A stretch of DNA of 64,000 nucleotides from Pedobacter polaris (GCF_005116505.1 NZ_SWBR01000004.1:62001-126000), one strand, 5' to 3'. Shown: positions 1 through 9,997, counted from the first letter of the stretch. Notes: generated by a model from the sequence alone, not told the origin. Numbers and translations: made by a program.

Positions 1-387
1 CTTATTTTTAGGCCTTGTTAAGGCTCTTTTTTCAGCTCTGCCTTTATCAATTCGCTTAACTTTTACACCAGCTATGCGAAAGAACATTGAAAGAATTCTA
101 CTTCTTAAGTTGTCATGCAAATCTGCTATAGTTATAGGCTGATATTTTTTTAGCTCTTTATATAAGGAATATAAACCTTTAACCCCTTTATGGAGGGTTT
201 TAGGATGTATGGCATGAAAAATTAGGTTATTGATATCTTTAAAAAAAGGTTCGAATGCTTGCCTGCTCACCATTACCAATTCTACATCTGGATTTTGTAA
301 TGAAAACTCTTTCAATACAGAGGCCACCATTGCAACATCGCCCATTGCAGAAAAGCGCAAAACAATTATTTTACCTTTTGCAGGCAT
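1..387 (-). CDS. glycosyltransferase family 9 (heptosyltransferase-like), 3' part outside window
   Basis: The visible 129 residues begin MPAKGKIIVLRFSAMGDVAM, the usual GT9 opening (a beta strand, then R-x-S-x-x-G-D). A downstream segment, ADLHDNLRSR, matches the conserved D-x-H-x-x-x-R-S region of ADP-heptose:LPS heptosyltransferases. The frame stays open to base 1, so the C-terminal nucleotide-sugar half is missing only because the window ends. Its start codon shares one base with the stop of the upstream DUF4254 gene (TAATG), so the two are probably translationally coupled. GT9 enzymes act at the cytoplasmic face in LPS-core or surface-glycan assembly. The acceptor cannot be told from this fragment. 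Confidence 0.85.
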   Translation of the reverse strand, partial: MPAKGKIIVLRFSAMGDVAMVASVLKEFSLQNPDVELVMVSRQAFEPFFKDINNLIFHAIHPKTLHKGVKGLYSLYKELKKYQPITIADLHDNLRSRILSMFFRIAGVKVKRIDKGRAEKRALTRPKNK

Positions 388-992
388 TATTTTGTAGTGT
401 TATATAGCACTGGATTTAAGCTTGGATCATTATACATTTTCATTTGTTTGTATACTTTCATGTATTTTTTTCCAGCCTCTATATCTGCTAAAAGTTCATC
501 AATACTTAAAGATAGGTCATCACGCTGCGCTAAGAGTACATTTAACTTTGTTAAACATTGTAAGCGATGTTCTTCAGAAGCGGTTTCCCGTTCTGCTTCT
601 TCTTGCATGTGGTATATTTTTAACGCTAAAATAGATAAGCGGTCTATCGCCCAAGCTGGACTTTCTGTATTTATTTTTGCATCAGCATTTGCTTGAATAT
701 GCTTATAAATATCTAAAAAGTAACTATCCACAAACTCAACCATATCAGTACGTACTTGGTTTTGTGTGTCGATGCGTCTTTTCCATTTCAAGCCTTCAAC
801 AGGATCTATTGTAGGGTTTCTAACAACATCCTCCATATGCCATTGGGCAGTATCTATCCAATTCTTTAGGTATAATAGATGCGTTAGACTATCCTTTTCA
901 TAAGGATTATTAACTGGCTGGTCTATATTATCAAACTGATGATAGTCTGTAATGGCTTGATTAAAAATTTTGTTGGCAAGTTCGCTTATCAT
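387..992 (-). CDS. DUF4254 family protein
   Basis: A 201-residue soluble, mostly helical protein without signal peptide or membrane segment. The W-H-x-E-D-x-x-R motif (residues about 51-58) and the following K-W-K-R-R-I-D-x-Q-N-Q run are what I recognise as the DUF4254 family, which in Bacteroidota is commonly found beside GT9 glycosyltransferases. It lies directly upstream of such a gene here, with a one-base stop/start overlap. The function of the family is unknown to me. The pairing suggests a role in the same glycan pathway, which is inference from context only. Confidence 0.75.
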   Translation of the reverse strand: MISELANKIFNQAITDYHQFDNIDQPVNNPYEKDSLTHLLYLKNWIDTAQWHMEDVVRNPTIDPVEGLKWKRRIDTQNQVRTDMVEFVDSYFLDIYKHIQANADAKINTESPAWAIDRLSILALKIYHMQEEAERETASEEHRLQCLTKLNVLLAQRDDLSLSIDELLADIEAGKKYMKVYKQMKMYNDPSLNPVLYNTTK

Positions 993-1098
993 GTAGCAAA
1001 GTTATATATAATTTGTTTTGTTGCCGCTGATTTGCAGATTTCATTGTTTAAGCTCAGCTTAATTAATAATTGTAAAATATTAATTTGCGGATCTATGG

Positions 1099-2778
1099 CT
1101 ATCCTTTTTTAGCAACGAAATAGTTCATTATCTCACTCAAAGAAAAAGCATTTAAACATTTTTCTGCAATTAGACCACCTTTTCGGGCAACCATTGTGCC
1201 AAAACGCATGTCATGAAAACCTTCTTTTCGATGTGCATCTGGATTAATTGACAATAACACTCCTTTTTCTAATGCATAACGATGCCAACGCCAATCTAAA
1301 TCTAAACGGAGTGGATTTGCATTAATTTCTATAACAACATGGTTTGCTGCGCAGGCATCAATTACTTTTTTGTAATCGATATCATAACCTTTGCGGCTCA
1401 ATAATAACCTTCCGGTAGGATGACCTAGAATAGTTGTATATGGATTTTCAATAGCTTTAATTAATCTTGATGTGGCTTTTTCTTCATCCATTTTTAAATT
1501 GCTATGAACAGATGCCACTACAAAATCAAATGTTTTTAAAATCTCATCACTATAATCTAAAGAACCATCATATAAAATGTCGCTCTCAATTCCTTTAAAA
1601 ATTTTAAATGGAGCAAGTTTTGCATTCAGTTCATCAATCTGTAAATGTTGAGCATATACCCTTTGTTCATTTAAACCTTTTGCATAAAATGCTGATTTTG
1701 AATGGTCGCAAATACCTAAATACTCAAGATTTAAGTTGTCTTTGCAATATAAAGCCATTTCCTCTAATGTATGCACACCATCACTCCAGTCAGAGTGGTT
1801 GTGTAAACTTCCTTTTAAGTCTTCAAAAGTGATAAGGTTAGGTAATTGATGCTTCGAGGCTAGTTCAATTTCATTTAAACCTTCACGCAATTCTGGTGCA
1901 GTAAAATCTAGTCCAGCTTTGCTGTAAATTTCTTCTTCTGAAATAAATGGGCCATTTCCAGCTAAGTTTAAAACTTCGTCAACATGTTTTTTACTTCCTG
2001 TCTGTTTAAAGTAATTAATGTAAAAATCAGTTTTAGGAACTACAAAAAGCCTAACATGTAAACCACTTTCGGTATGGGCGGCAAAAGTATTTTCATCAAT
2101 ATCCTTAAATTCAAGATCAATAAATGTTGAAATCTGATGAATTGTACTTTCCATTTGATCCGTTCCAATTATAAAAACTGCTTCTTCTACAATCTCATTC
2201 AAACGTCTAAAATCTCCAGCAACACCTAATAATGAGTGATCATCAACTTTGTTTAGCCAAAGTGACAAATCTGTATAAAGTTGGTTTATGGTTCCCTCCA
2301 CATGGGCATAAAGAAACTTACCGTTTGCAGCCATTTTAAACTCAATAACCTTTTTAATTTCTTCTTGAGTTTTAAGGCCAAAGCCTTTGGCTTCTATTAA
2401 TCGGTTTTCGTTACAGGCATAATAGAGTTCACCAACATTTTCTATTTGTAATTCATGCCAAATGGTAGCGATTTTTTTGGGCCCTATACCTTTTATGCTA
2501 AGCATTTCTACAATCCCTGGGGGGGTTCTTAATAAAATATCTTCTAGCTCCAAGATGGTTCCAGTTTCTAAAAGTTCGGTAATTTTAGCAGCAATACTTT
2601 TACCAATGCCATCAATTTTATCTATTTCTTCTTTTGGTTTTTGAGCAATAGGAAACGGAAGTTTATCTATTTTAAATGCAGCATTTGCAACAGATTTAAT
2701 TTTAAAAGGATTTTCTTCATGCAGCTCCATTAACTGTGATAACAAGCGTAGCGTGCGTGATATTGGTTTATTTTCCAT
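1099..2778 (-). CDS. PolX-like protein: helix-hairpin-helix, degenerate polymerase X core, PHP phosphoesterase
   Basis: The 559-residue length and domain order match bacterial family X polymerases: HhH motifs near residues 55-60 and 96-100 (GIGK, GIGP), a nucleotidyltransferase-like core at about 150-310, and a C-terminal PHP domain from about 325. The PHP metal ligands look intact: LHNHSDWSDG (H326, H328, D333), then CDHS, GIESDIL, ASVHS, ILGHPTGR, EINANP and NPDAH. The polymerase site looks dead. The G-S-x-R-R region reads GDFRR at 188-192, but the D-x-D pair expected about 8 residues later is V-E-E-A, and the third Asp is replaced in HVRLFVV (241-247). A PHP-type 3'-5' exonuclease or phosphoesterase role is therefore more likely than gap-filling synthesis. 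Confidence 0.85.
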   Translation of the reverse strand: MENKPISRTLRLLSQLMELHEENPFKIKSVANAAFKIDKLPFPIAQKPKEEIDKIDGIGKSIAAKITELLETGTILELEDILLRTPPGIVEMLSIKGIGPKKIATIWHELQIENVGELYYACNENRLIEAKGFGLKTQEEIKKVIEFKMAANGKFLYAHVEGTINQLYTDLSLWLNKVDDHSLLGVAGDFRRLNEIVEEAVFIIGTDQMESTIHQISTFIDLEFKDIDENTFAAHTESGLHVRLFVVPKTDFYINYFKQTGSKKHVDEVLNLAGNGPFISEEEIYSKAGLDFTAPELREGLNEIELASKHQLPNLITFEDLKGSLHNHSDWSDGVHTLEEMALYCKDNLNLEYLGICDHSKSAFYAKGLNEQRVYAQHLQIDELNAKLAPFKIFKGIESDILYDGSLDYSDEILKTFDFVVASVHSNLKMDEEKATSRLIKAIENPYTTILGHPTGRLLLSRKGYDIDYKKVIDACAANHVVIEINANPLRLDLDWRWHRYALEKGVLLSINPDAHRKEGFHDMRFGTMVARKGGLIAEKCLNAFSLSEIMNYFVAKKG

Positions 2779-2858
2779 TAGTGTAAAATTATAAAATTAT
2801 AGCATTACGAAAAGATAAAATTACAAACACAAAATGCCTTTTATCTTGTTTTCTAATA

Positions 2859-3470
2859 ATGAAATTCAAGTATCTCCTAATTCCGCTTATTGCAATACTT
2901 TTTTCTTGCAATTCAGATTCTAACTCGATTAAATTAAATGCCGATAGTTTAAAAACGGATGATATTAAGGAGAAATTTTTAATTATACCAGGTAAATCAA
3001 TCGGTAAAATCTACTTAGGACAGAATGTTACTGAATTAGATTCGCTTCTAGGAAAGCCTGATTTTAGTGATGCAGCAATGGGAAAAGCATGGAGCATTTG
3101 GTATCGTGGAGACACTTCCAAATTTAAGAAAAGAGAAATTGCCATTTATTCATCTTATGCTGATAGTACGATGAAGTGGAAAGATGTGAAACAAATTAGA
3201 GTAAACTCCAATAAGATAACAACAGTTACAGGTTTAAATAATGGAAATTTGCTATCTAGCTTTACTGCAAAATACAGCGATTTTAAAAAAGTATCTACCT
3301 ACGTAAACAATAACCTCGGAGACACAATTTTGCTATATGATTCAAAATCAAATGGTATTGCAGTAGAATTTATAAGAGACATTAGTAGGGCAATTATTAT
3401 ACATAAAAAAGGTGAGCAGGTTAATGAAACCTATCTCACCCTTCATCCCGAATGGAAAATTATAAAGTAA
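2859..3470 (+). CDS. hypothetical lipoprotein with a BamE/SmpA-like segment
   Basis: A 203-residue protein starting MKFKYLLIPLIAILFSCNS: a short basic n-region, a hydrophobic core and a lipobox ending at Cys17, so probably a lipoprotein. Residues about 50-72 read GKIYLGQNVTELDSLLGKPD, resembling the I-x-L-G-x-x-x-x-x-L-x-x-x-L-G-x-P-D signature of BamE/SmpA-like folds. That resemblance is short and does not establish function. Its stop codon abuts the stop of the convergent sppA gene. It is divergent from the PolX-like gene, with 80 bp between start codons. Confidence 0.7.
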   Translation: MKFKYLLIPLIAILFSCNSDSNSIKLNADSLKTDDIKEKFLIIPGKSIGKIYLGQNVTELDSLLGKPDFSDAAMGKAWSIWYRGDTSKFKKREIAIYSSYADSTMKWKDVKQIRVNSNKITTVTGLNNGNLLSSFTAKYSDFKKVSTYVNNNLGDTILLYDSKSNGIAVEFIRDISRAIIIHKKGEQVNETYLTLHPEWKIIK

Positions 3471-5240
3471 TTATTTTATCTTAATCTCATAATCCATTCT
3501 TGCTTGTATGCCAGAATTGGTTATTGCTTTTTGCATTTGTTTATAAATCAAATAGTTTTCGCCAAGCTCTTTTTTAGTATAGTAAACACTAATGTTATCT
3601 TTTGCATTTGATAGGAAAGCTTTAAATGGATCTATTTTTTCTGGATATTCTACAACTTGATAACCAGATAATTTTGCTTTTTTAGCAGCCGATTTTATGG
3701 CATCATTGAAGCTTCCAATACGATCTGCAAGTCCATTTTTAACAGCATCTGTTCCAATCCAAACATGGCCACCACCAATGCTGTCAACTTGTGCCTTTGT
3801 TTTCTTACGGCCATCTGCAACACGGCCAATAAATGTATCGTAAATTTGGTTGATATCATTTTGTATAATGAAGCGTTCGCCTGCTGTAAGAGGCCTATTA
3901 ACGCTCATAATATCTGCATACTGTCCGGTTTTAACACCATCAAAAGTAATTCCTAGTTTGTTATTTAAAAGGTTTTGAAAGTTTGGAATAATACCGAATA
4001 CACCAATTGAACCCGTAATGGTGTTTGGTTGAACAAAAATACTATCTGCAGCGCAACCAATATAATAGCCGCCAGATGCAGCTACATCTCCAAAAGAAGC
4101 AATAACAGGTTTTGCCTTTTTACTTAATATAATCTCCCTCCAAATAACATCAGATGCCAAAGCACTACCGCCACCAGAATTTACACGGAGAACAATTGCC
4201 TTAACGTCATCATCTAACCTTGCTTTTCTAATTGCTCTAGAAATACGTTCAGAACCAATTTGCTGATCTGACCCTTCACCACCTACAATATCGCCATTGG
4301 CATAAATTACGGCCACTTTATCACTACTCGTAGAAGTTTCTTTAGGTAAATTGGCAATATAATCGTTAATACTCACAGTATTTACTGTGCTTTTTTTGCT
4401 TTTACCTGTAATGTTTCTTAATTCATCTAAAACTTCGTCTTTATATTTTAAAGCATCTACCATTTTATACGCTAAAGCATCTTTTGGTTGCTGAATTTTA
4501 TAACCATCAGCTATCATAAATAAGCTATCGGTACTAATTTTTCTTGTTTCTGAAATCTCTTTTAAAAATGTGTTATATAAGCCACCTACATAAGCAGTAA
4601 TCTGTTTTCTATTATAGTCGCTCATTTTAGTATTGATGAATGGCTCTACAGCACTTTTGTAATTACCTACACGGATGATTTGTGCTTCAATGCCTAATTT
4701 ATCCAATGCACCTTTAAAGAAAGTTAGTTCAGAACTAAAACCTTTAAATTCTAAAGCCCCTTGGGGGTTTAAATAAACTTTATTTGCGGCAGAAGCTAAG
4801 TAGTAAGCTCCTTGTGTATAAACTTCACTATAAGCAATTACAGGTTTTTTACTTTTCTTAAAATCGATAATCGCATTTCTAACCTCTAGCATTGTAGCCA
4901 TACCAGCATTAGGAGAGCTTACATTAATGTAAACACATTCAATTTTATCATCTGTTTGAGCCTCTTTTAAAGCCTTAATTAAATCATTAAAACCGATGCT
5001 TTTTTCTTCTCCACCACCAATAATAGGTAGTCCTGCAAAAGAATTTTCTGGAGTACGTTCTGTAATTACTTGATCTAAGTCTAAATATAATACAGAGTTA
5101 GACTTAACAGCAACTGCTTTTTCTTCTCCTACAGAAGAAACAAGGCCAGCAATTATAGCCGCAAAAATGATAGCGATAACAAATGTAGAAATTACAATTC
5201 CTACTACAGTAGCTAAAACATATTTAAAAAATTCTTTCAT
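3471..5240 (-). CDS. sppA: signal peptide peptidase SppA, 67 kDa type
   Basis: The 589 residues contain an N-terminal membrane anchor (about 7-34) followed by two tandem S49 protease-like halves, the double-length arrangement of E. coli SppA. The catalytic dyad is visible: K195 in VGNYKSAVEP of the first half, and S389 in DVAASGGYYI of the second. The NSGGGSALAS segment (about 354-363) is the conserved glycine-rich loop. SppA is a membrane-anchored, periplasm-facing serine protease that degrades signal peptides released during secretion. The gene is transcribed divergently from folK with about 130 bp between starts, and it converges on the lipoprotein gene with no spacer. Confidence 0.95.
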   Translation of the reverse strand: MKEFFKYVLATVVGIVISTFVIAIIFAAIIAGLVSSVGEEKAVAVKSNSVLYLDLDQVITERTPENSFAGLPIIGGGEEKSIGFNDLIKALKEAQTDDKIECVYINVSSPNAGMATMLEVRNAIIDFKKSKKPVIAYSEVYTQGAYYLASAANKVYLNPQGALEFKGFSSELTFFKGALDKLGIEAQIIRVGNYKSAVEPFINTKMSDYNRKQITAYVGGLYNTFLKEISETRKISTDSLFMIADGYKIQQPKDALAYKMVDALKYKDEVLDELRNITGKSKKSTVNTVSINDYIANLPKETSTSSDKVAVIYANGDIVGGEGSDQQIGSERISRAIRKARLDDDVKAIVLRVNSGGGSALASDVIWREIILSKKAKPVIASFGDVAASGGYYIGCAADSIFVQPNTITGSIGVFGIIPNFQNLLNNKLGITFDGVKTGQYADIMSVNRPLTAGERFIIQNDINQIYDTFIGRVADGRKKTKAQVDSIGGGHVWIGTDAVKNGLADRIGSFNDAIKSAAKKAKLSGYQVVEYPEKIDPFKAFLSNAKDNISVYYTKKELGENYLIYKQMQKAITNSGIQARMDYEIKIK

Positions 5241-5368
5241 GTGCTAGGTAAATATTTAATTTGTAAAGATATAAAACGGAATGGCATCTTATAGTAAATT
5301 TACGACGCCAAAGTTATTTTTATAAGCTTTATTTTTCTGTACAAAAAACTATAAATTAATCAATTAAT

Positions 5369-5863
5369 ATGGGTTTAGACCTCAAGAGAACGTATTTGTT
5401 ACTAGGTAGTAATTTAGGGGAGCGTGAGCAATATTTAGCCAATGCATTAAAGGCAATTGAAGCGAATATTGGGATAGTTTTTGCTAAATCTGCTGTTTAT
5501 GAAACTGAGGCATGGGGTAGGACAGATCAACCAGGATTTTTAAATTTAGCAATTGGTGTAGAAACCATCTTAACCCCATTTGAGCTATTAACTGGGGTAT
5601 TAGAAATTGAAAAATCACTTGGCCGTGTAAGGCACGAAAAATGGGGCTCGAGATTGATAGATATTGATATTATATTTTATGAGCATGAAATAATCAATGA
5701 AGGTGAGGAACTCCAAATTCCACATCCGGAAATGCAAAACAGAAAATTTGTGTTGCAACCTTTGGCAGAAATTGCTCCAAACTTAATTCATCCAATCATC
5801 AAGAAATCTGTGTCAGAAATATTAGCAACTTTATCTGATTCTTTATCGGTAGCAAAAAGATAA
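5369..5863 (+). CDS. folK: 2-amino-4-hydroxy-6-hydroxymethyldihydropteridine diphosphokinase
   Basis: This 164-residue enzyme transfers pyrophosphate from ATP to 6-hydroxymethyl-7,8-dihydropterin in folate synthesis. The HPPK hallmarks are present: YLLLGSNLGER near the N-terminus, the AVYETEAWG loop, FLNLAIGVET, and the metal-binding signature RLIDIDIIFY followed by IPHPEMQNRKFVLQPL. The length is normal for a monofunctional FolK. The Hpt-domain gene follows after 17 bp, so the two are likely co-transcribed although no functional link is obvious. Confidence 0.96.
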   Translation: MGLDLKRTYLLLGSNLGEREQYLANALKAIEANIGIVFAKSAVYETEAWGRTDQPGFLNLAIGVETILTPFELLTGVLEIEKSLGRVRHEKWGSRLIDIDIIFYEHEIINEGEELQIPHPEMQNRKFVLQPLAEIAPNLIHPIIKKSVSEILATLSDSLSVAKR

Positions 5864-5880
5864 TTTCTTAGCTTTGGTTA

Positions 5881-6258
5881 ATGATCGATGAAAAAAAAAA
5901 TAATGAACCACTAGACTTAACTTATTTAAGCGATATGTCTGGTGACAGTGCCGAGTTTATGATAGAAATGTTAGATGCTTTTCAAAAACAAACACCAATA
6001 TATATGGATGATTTGGAGAATGCCATTATAGCAGAGAATTGGAAAGCAACCTCAGAATTTGCACATAAAATGAAACCAACATTTTACTATGTGGGTAGAG
6101 AAGATGTTAGAGATCACATGCAAGAAATTGAGCGTAATGCTAGAGAACTGAAAAATATTGAAGAAATTCCTGCTGCCTTTGCTGAAGCAAAAAGTTTTGT
6201 TACTATTTTATATAGACAATTAGATGAGGCCAGAGCCCTTTTACAGCAAAAACTTTAA
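5881..6258 (+). CDS. Hpt-domain phosphotransfer protein
   Basis: A 125-residue stand-alone Hpt protein. The phosphoryl-accepting His is H62 in FAHKMKPTFYYVG, within the A-H-x-x-K-x-x motif of histidine phosphotransfer domains, flanked by helices expected of the four-helix bundle. It has no kinase or receiver domain, so it must relay phosphate between partners encoded elsewhere. The nearest two-component genes in the window, near 57-59 kb, are LytS/LytTR types that normally do not need an Hpt. The gene sits 17 bp after folK and converges on pssA. Confidence 0.85.
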   Translation: MIDEKKNNEPLDLTYLSDMSGDSAEFMIEMLDAFQKQTPIYMDDLENAIIAENWKATSEFAHKMKPTFYYVGREDVRDHMQEIERNARELKNIEEIPAAFAEAKSFVTILYRQLDEARALLQQKL

Positions 6259-6330
6259 GCCTAAAGGAAATTTTTCACCGTTTATGCATTTTCACTTCTC
6301 TTACAACTGAACTTTAGGTAGTGTGGCCCC

Positions 6331-7011
6331 TTAGCGTTTTGGGGTTCTAAAATGAAGTATTGATAAACCAATATAGAATACCAAAATAAAAGGTATTGCA
6401 ACAAACTTTAAAAATCCAATAAGAATTAAGGAAGCGATTAGAAATATAAACTTAAACTTATTATTTGCCCAACTCGTATCACTAAGCTTAAACGAGAAAA
6501 TTTTAATCTCACTTACCAATAAATAACTTGTAATAGCAATAATTGCGATTAAAGCTATCGACGAGCCAATTATTTCAGGGTAATCCTTAGCAATAAAAGG
6601 TAAAGAGACAATAAACAGTGTGTTCATCGGTGTATTTAGTCCAATAAAATCTTCAGTTTGCCTCTCATCAATGTTAAATTTAGCTAAACGTAAAGCAGAA
6701 AATACGGTGATAATGAATGCCAAATAAGGTAGATACTCAGAACTGTAATCGCTAACTTTTAAAAGCTGATACATGACAACACCTGGCAAAAAGCCAAAAC
6801 TTACCATGTCAGCCAATGAATCTAGTTGTTTACCAATTTCAGATTTTACATTGAGCAATCTGGCAACCATGCCGTCAAAAAAATCGAAAATTCCTGATAA
6901 TAAAACCAAATAAGCGGCTATTTCTAGCTCACCTTTAAAAGCAAAAACTACTCCAATACAACCCGAAAATAGGTTAGCACAGGTTATAGCGTTAGGGATG
7001 TGTTTCTTCAT
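6331..7011 (-). CDS. pssA: CDP-diacylglycerol--serine O-phosphatidyltransferase
   Basis: The 226-residue integral membrane protein carries the CDP-alcohol phosphotransferase signature: FDFFDGMVAR, then eight residues, G, three, D, three, D (GKQLDSLADMV). About six hydrophobic segments follow a short cytoplasmic N-terminus. The length and the NAITCANLFSGC opening fit type II phosphatidylserine synthases rather than PgsA. It makes phosphatidylserine, the precursor of phosphatidylethanolamine, at the inner membrane. It lies downstream of rho on the same strand, separated by an inverted repeat. Confidence 0.92.
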   Translation of the reverse strand: MKKHIPNAITCANLFSGCIGVVFAFKGELEIAAYLVLLSGIFDFFDGMVARLLNVKSEIGKQLDSLADMVSFGFLPGVVMYQLLKVSDYSSEYLPYLAFIITVFSALRLAKFNIDERQTEDFIGLNTPMNTLFIVSLPFIAKDYPEIIGSSIALIAIIAITSYLLVSEIKIFSFKLSDTSWANNKFKFIFLIASLILIGFLKFVAIPFILVFYIGLSILHFRTPKR

Positions 7012-7036
7012 TTGAGTTGTAAGTTATACGTTATGA

Positions 7037-7078
7037 GTTTTAAGTGGCAAGCAAGACATATAACTTACCACTTAAAAC
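7037..7078. repeat. intergenic inverted repeat between rho and pssA
   Basis: GTTTTAAGTGG at 7037-7047 is repeated perfectly in inverse at 7068-7078, leaving a 20-nt loop. The surrounding 60 bp is made of TTATA/AAGT words also seen between the PspC and ankyrin genes near 12.7 kb, so this looks like one copy of a dispersed intergenic palindrome. It lies directly after the rho stop on that strand and could act as a hairpin, but no long T-tract makes it a convincing terminator. Confidence 0.55.
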
Positions 7079-7088
7079 GTAAAACTTT

Positions 7089-8897
7089 CTATCCGTTCAT
7101 TCCCATCAAAAATTCTTCATTGGTTTTAGTGCCTTTAATTTGGGCTTGTACCAATTCCATTGCTTCTTGAGAGTTCATGTCTGCCAAGTGGTTACGCAAT
7201 ACCCAAATGCGTTGTAGGTTTTCTCTATCTAACAATAAATCATCTCTACGTGTGCTCGAAGCTGTAATATCAATAGCAGGGAAGATACGTTTGTTAGATA
7301 ATTTACGATCTAACTGTAGCTCCATGTTACCAGTACCTTTAAATTCTTCGAAGATCACCTCATCCATCTTAGAACCTGTATCTGTTAATGCGGTTGCTAA
7401 AATTGTTAATGAACCACCTTTTTCAATGTTACGTGCAGCACCAAAGAAACGTTTTGGTTTGTGTAATGCATTTGCATCAACACCACCAGATAATATTTTA
7501 CCAGAAGCAGGTGCAGTTGTGTTGTAAGCTCTTGCTAAACGAGTAATTGAATCTAAAAGGATAACTACATCATGACCACATTCTACCAAACGTTTAGATT
7601 TCTCTAAAACTATGTTTGCAATTTTTACATGGCGTTCTGCTGGTTCATCAAAAGTAGAGGCAATAACTTCTGCTCTTACGCTACGAGCCATATCAGTAAC
7701 CTCTTCCGGACGCTCATCAATTAATAAAATAATCAAATAAACTTCTGGATGGTTTTTAGCAATGGCGTTAGCAACTTCTTTTAATAAATTAGTTTTACCA
7801 GTTTTTGGTTGCGCAACAATTAAACCACGTTGACCTTTACCGATTGGGGTAAATAGATCCATGATACGGGTTGAGTAATTGCTGCTATCTGTAAATAAGT
7901 TTAATTTTTCTGTAGGGAAAAGAGGAGTTAAGTAGTCAAATGGAACGCGATCACGTACATCTGCAGGAATACGGCCATTAATGCTTACTACTTTTACCAA
8001 TGGGAAATATTTTTCTCCTTCTTTTGGCGGACGAATACTTCCGTTAACCGTATCACCTGTTTTTAAGCCAAATAATTTAATTTGCGATTGTGATACATAA
8101 ATATCATCTGGTGACGAAAGATAATTGTAATCGGCAGAACGTAAAAATCCATATCCATCAGGCATGATTTCTAAAACACCTTCATTGGTAATGGTATTAT
8201 CAAAATCTAAGTTAGAGTAACTTGTTTCGTTTTGTTTATGATTTCCGCCGTTTTGGTTTGGATTGTTTTGGTTTTTTTGAGGACGATTGTTATTGTCTTC
8301 TCTTGGTGCTCTTTCTTCTCTAGCTGGCTTTTCTTCACCAACTGCCACTTCCTTTGGTTCTTTAACAGGTCTCGCCTCTCTTGGCAACCTGTCTTTTTTG
8401 TTTTGATTAGGGTTAGGCTGAACAGGTTTATTTGCTTGATTTTGCAATTTTTCAGCAATGGTTTCTAGCCTTTCAGGATCGTCTACAAAATCTGGAGGTA
8501 AAGTAACAACTGGAGGTTCAATTTCTTCAACTTCAGGTTGAGGTTCAAATTGAGTTTCAGGTTCTGACCTACGAGTTTGAGGCTCATCAAATAAAGTTAC
8601 TCGCTCACGCTCTGGTTGTTGTGGCTGGGTATTTTTATCATCTTTAGAGATACGAGCCCTTTTTTTAGCAAGAGGCTTATCACTACTCTCTTTAACCAAC
8701 TTTGGTTTAGCCTCTTTTACAGGAGTAGCAGTTTTTGGTGCAACTTCTGGAGTACTGCTTTTGTTGGTTTGTTGTTGTAGTATTTGTTCAATCAGGTCGG
8801 TTTTGCGCAAGTCATCTGCGTTCGTAACACCTTCATTTTTTGCTAACTCACGTAATTCTGCAGTAAGCTTTTCAGTTAATTCTGTTTTATTAAACAT
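7089..8897 (-). CDS. rho: transcription termination factor Rho
   Basis: The 602 residues comprise an N-terminal Rho_N segment (about 1-35), a long low-complexity charged insert rich in P, E, K, N and Q (about 40-225), the RNA-binding cold-shock-like domain ([14 protein letters not shown] and following), and the hexameric ATPase with P-loop [10 protein letters not shown], Walker [17 protein letters not shown] and the [11 protein letters not shown] region. E. coli Rho is about 420 residues. The extra length is the disordered insert that many Bacteroidota Rho proteins have. It releases RNA polymerase at Rho-dependent terminators using ATP. The gene is divergent from pyrF. Confidence 0.97.
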   Translation of the reverse strand: MFNKTELTEKLTAELRELAKNEGVTNADDLRKTDLIEQILQQQTNKSSTPEVAPKTATPVKEAKPKLVKESSDKPLAKKRARISKDDKNTQPQQPERERVTLFDEPQTRRSEPETQFEPQPEVEEIEPPVVTLPPDFVDDPERLETIAEKLQNQANKPVQPNPNQNKKDRLPREARPVKEPKEVAVGEEKPAREERAPREDNNNRPQKNQNNPNQNGGNHKQNETSYSNLDFDNTITNEGVLEIMPDGYGFLRSADYNYLSSPDDIYVSQSQIKLFGLKTGDTVNGSIRPPKEGEKYFPLVKVVSINGRIPADVRDRVPFDYLTPLFPTEKLNLFTDSSNYSTRIMDLFTPIGKGQRGLIVAQPKTGKTNLLKEVANAIAKNHPEVYLIILLIDERPEEVTDMARSVRAEVIASTFDEPAERHVKIANIVLEKSKRLVECGHDVVILLDSITRLARAYNTTAPASGKILSGGVDANALHKPKRFFGAARNIEKGGSLTILATALTDTGSKMDEVIFEEFKGTGNMELQLDRKLSNKRIFPAIDITASSTRRDDLLLDRENLQRIWVLRNHLADMNSQEAMELVQAQIKGTKTNEEFLMGMNG

Positions 8898-9166
8898 TTA
8901 TATGTGTTTGTCGAGAAATTTTAATTTGAGTTTATCAGAAAATATAACGGAAAAATGCTTTTAAAAACATTCTATAAATAATTTTTGTTGAAATTTTTCT
9001 GGGATATTCAGATAAACATTCGGGAATTATGGCACAATTGTATGTATTTGAAAATTAATAAGCAACTAAAAATGAAAATTGTTTAAAAAAAAATCATTTT
9101 GTGCAAACATTAGCAATCAAAAAATCATCAAAATTTGGCATCTTTGTGCACCATTCCCCCATTAAA

Positions 9167-9997
9167 ATGAACAAAGAACAACTTTTTGAGCAGATACAAA
9201 ATAAAAAATCTTTTTTGTGCATCGGTCTTGATCCAGTACTAAATAAAATTCCAAAACACCTGTTAAAATATAACGATCCAATTTTAGAGTTTAATAAGCA
9301 GTTGATCGATGCTACTCACGATCTTTGCGTTGCTTACAAACCTAACACCGCATTTTACGAGAGCAGGGGAGTTAAAGGATGGGAAACTTTAGTTGAAACT
9401 TGGAAACACTTTCCTAAGGATGTTTTTACTATTGCCGATGCAAAACGTGGAGATATAGGGAACACCTCTGCAATGTATGCTGAAGCCTTTTTTAATGAAG
9501 AAAGTGCTGCAATGAGTTTCGATTCAATCACGATTGCACCTTATATGGGCGAGGATTCTGTTTCTCCGTTTCTAAATCATCCAAATAAATGGGTTATTCT
9601 TTTAGCTTTAACGTCAAATTCAGGTAGTCAAGATTTTCAGGTTAAACAGAGTGACGACCAGAAATTATACGAACAGGTAATTACAACTTCACAAAAATGG
9701 GCAACTAGCGACCAAATGATGTATGTTGTTGGTGCTACAAAAGCAGAGGAGTTTCAGCATATCCGCCAGTTGGCACCAGAACATTTTTTATTGGTTCCAG
9801 GGGTTGGTGCACAGGGTGGAAGCTTAAGGGCAGTTTGTCAATATGGTTTAAATTCGCAATGCGGATTATTGGTTAACGCTGCTAGAAGCATTATATATGC
9901 GAGTGATGGTTTAGATTTTGCCGAAAAGGCAAGAGAAGAAGCTTTGTTATTGCAACAAGAAATGGAGCAGATTTTGAAAGCCGCAAATCTATTATGA
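9167..9997 (+). CDS. pyrF: orotidine 5'-phosphate decarboxylase
   Basis: I chose the ATG at 9167 ([20 protein letters not shown]), giving 276 residues. An upstream GTG at 9101 would add 22 residues that resemble nothing conserved. The protein is of the longer OMP decarboxylase class, with [12 protein letters not shown] near the start, the catalytic [14 protein letters not shown] segment, [11 protein letters not shown], and the phosphate-binding VPGVGAQGG near the end. It catalyses the last step of UMP synthesis. The final four bases overlap the start of the EamA transporter gene (ATGA), implying coupled translation. Confidence 0.95.
   Translation: MNKEQLFEQIQNKKSFLCIGLDPVLNKIPKHLLKYNDPILEFNKQLIDATHDLCVAYKPNTAFYESRGVKGWETLVETWKHFPKDVFTIADAKRGDIGNTSAMYAEAFFNEESAAMSFDSITIAPYMGEDSVSPFLNHPNKWVILLALTSNSGSQDFQVKQSDDQKLYEQVITTSQKWATSDQMMYVVGATKAEEFQHIRQLAPEHFLLVPGVGAQGGSLRAVCQYGLNSQCGLLVNAARSIIYASDGLDFAEKAREEALLLQQEMEQILKAANLL

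Noticed and set aside
397-696. Open frames antisense to DUF4254
   Set aside because: They overlap the conserved DUF4254 gene on the other strand and have no family features.
8207-8468. Frames on both strands within the Rho low-complexity insert
   Set aside because: They are shadow frames of the biased, repetitive codons encoding the disordered insert.
9101-9166. GTG start extending pyrF by 22 residues
   Set aside because: The extension is not like any PyrF N-terminus; the ATG at 9167 gives the family length.
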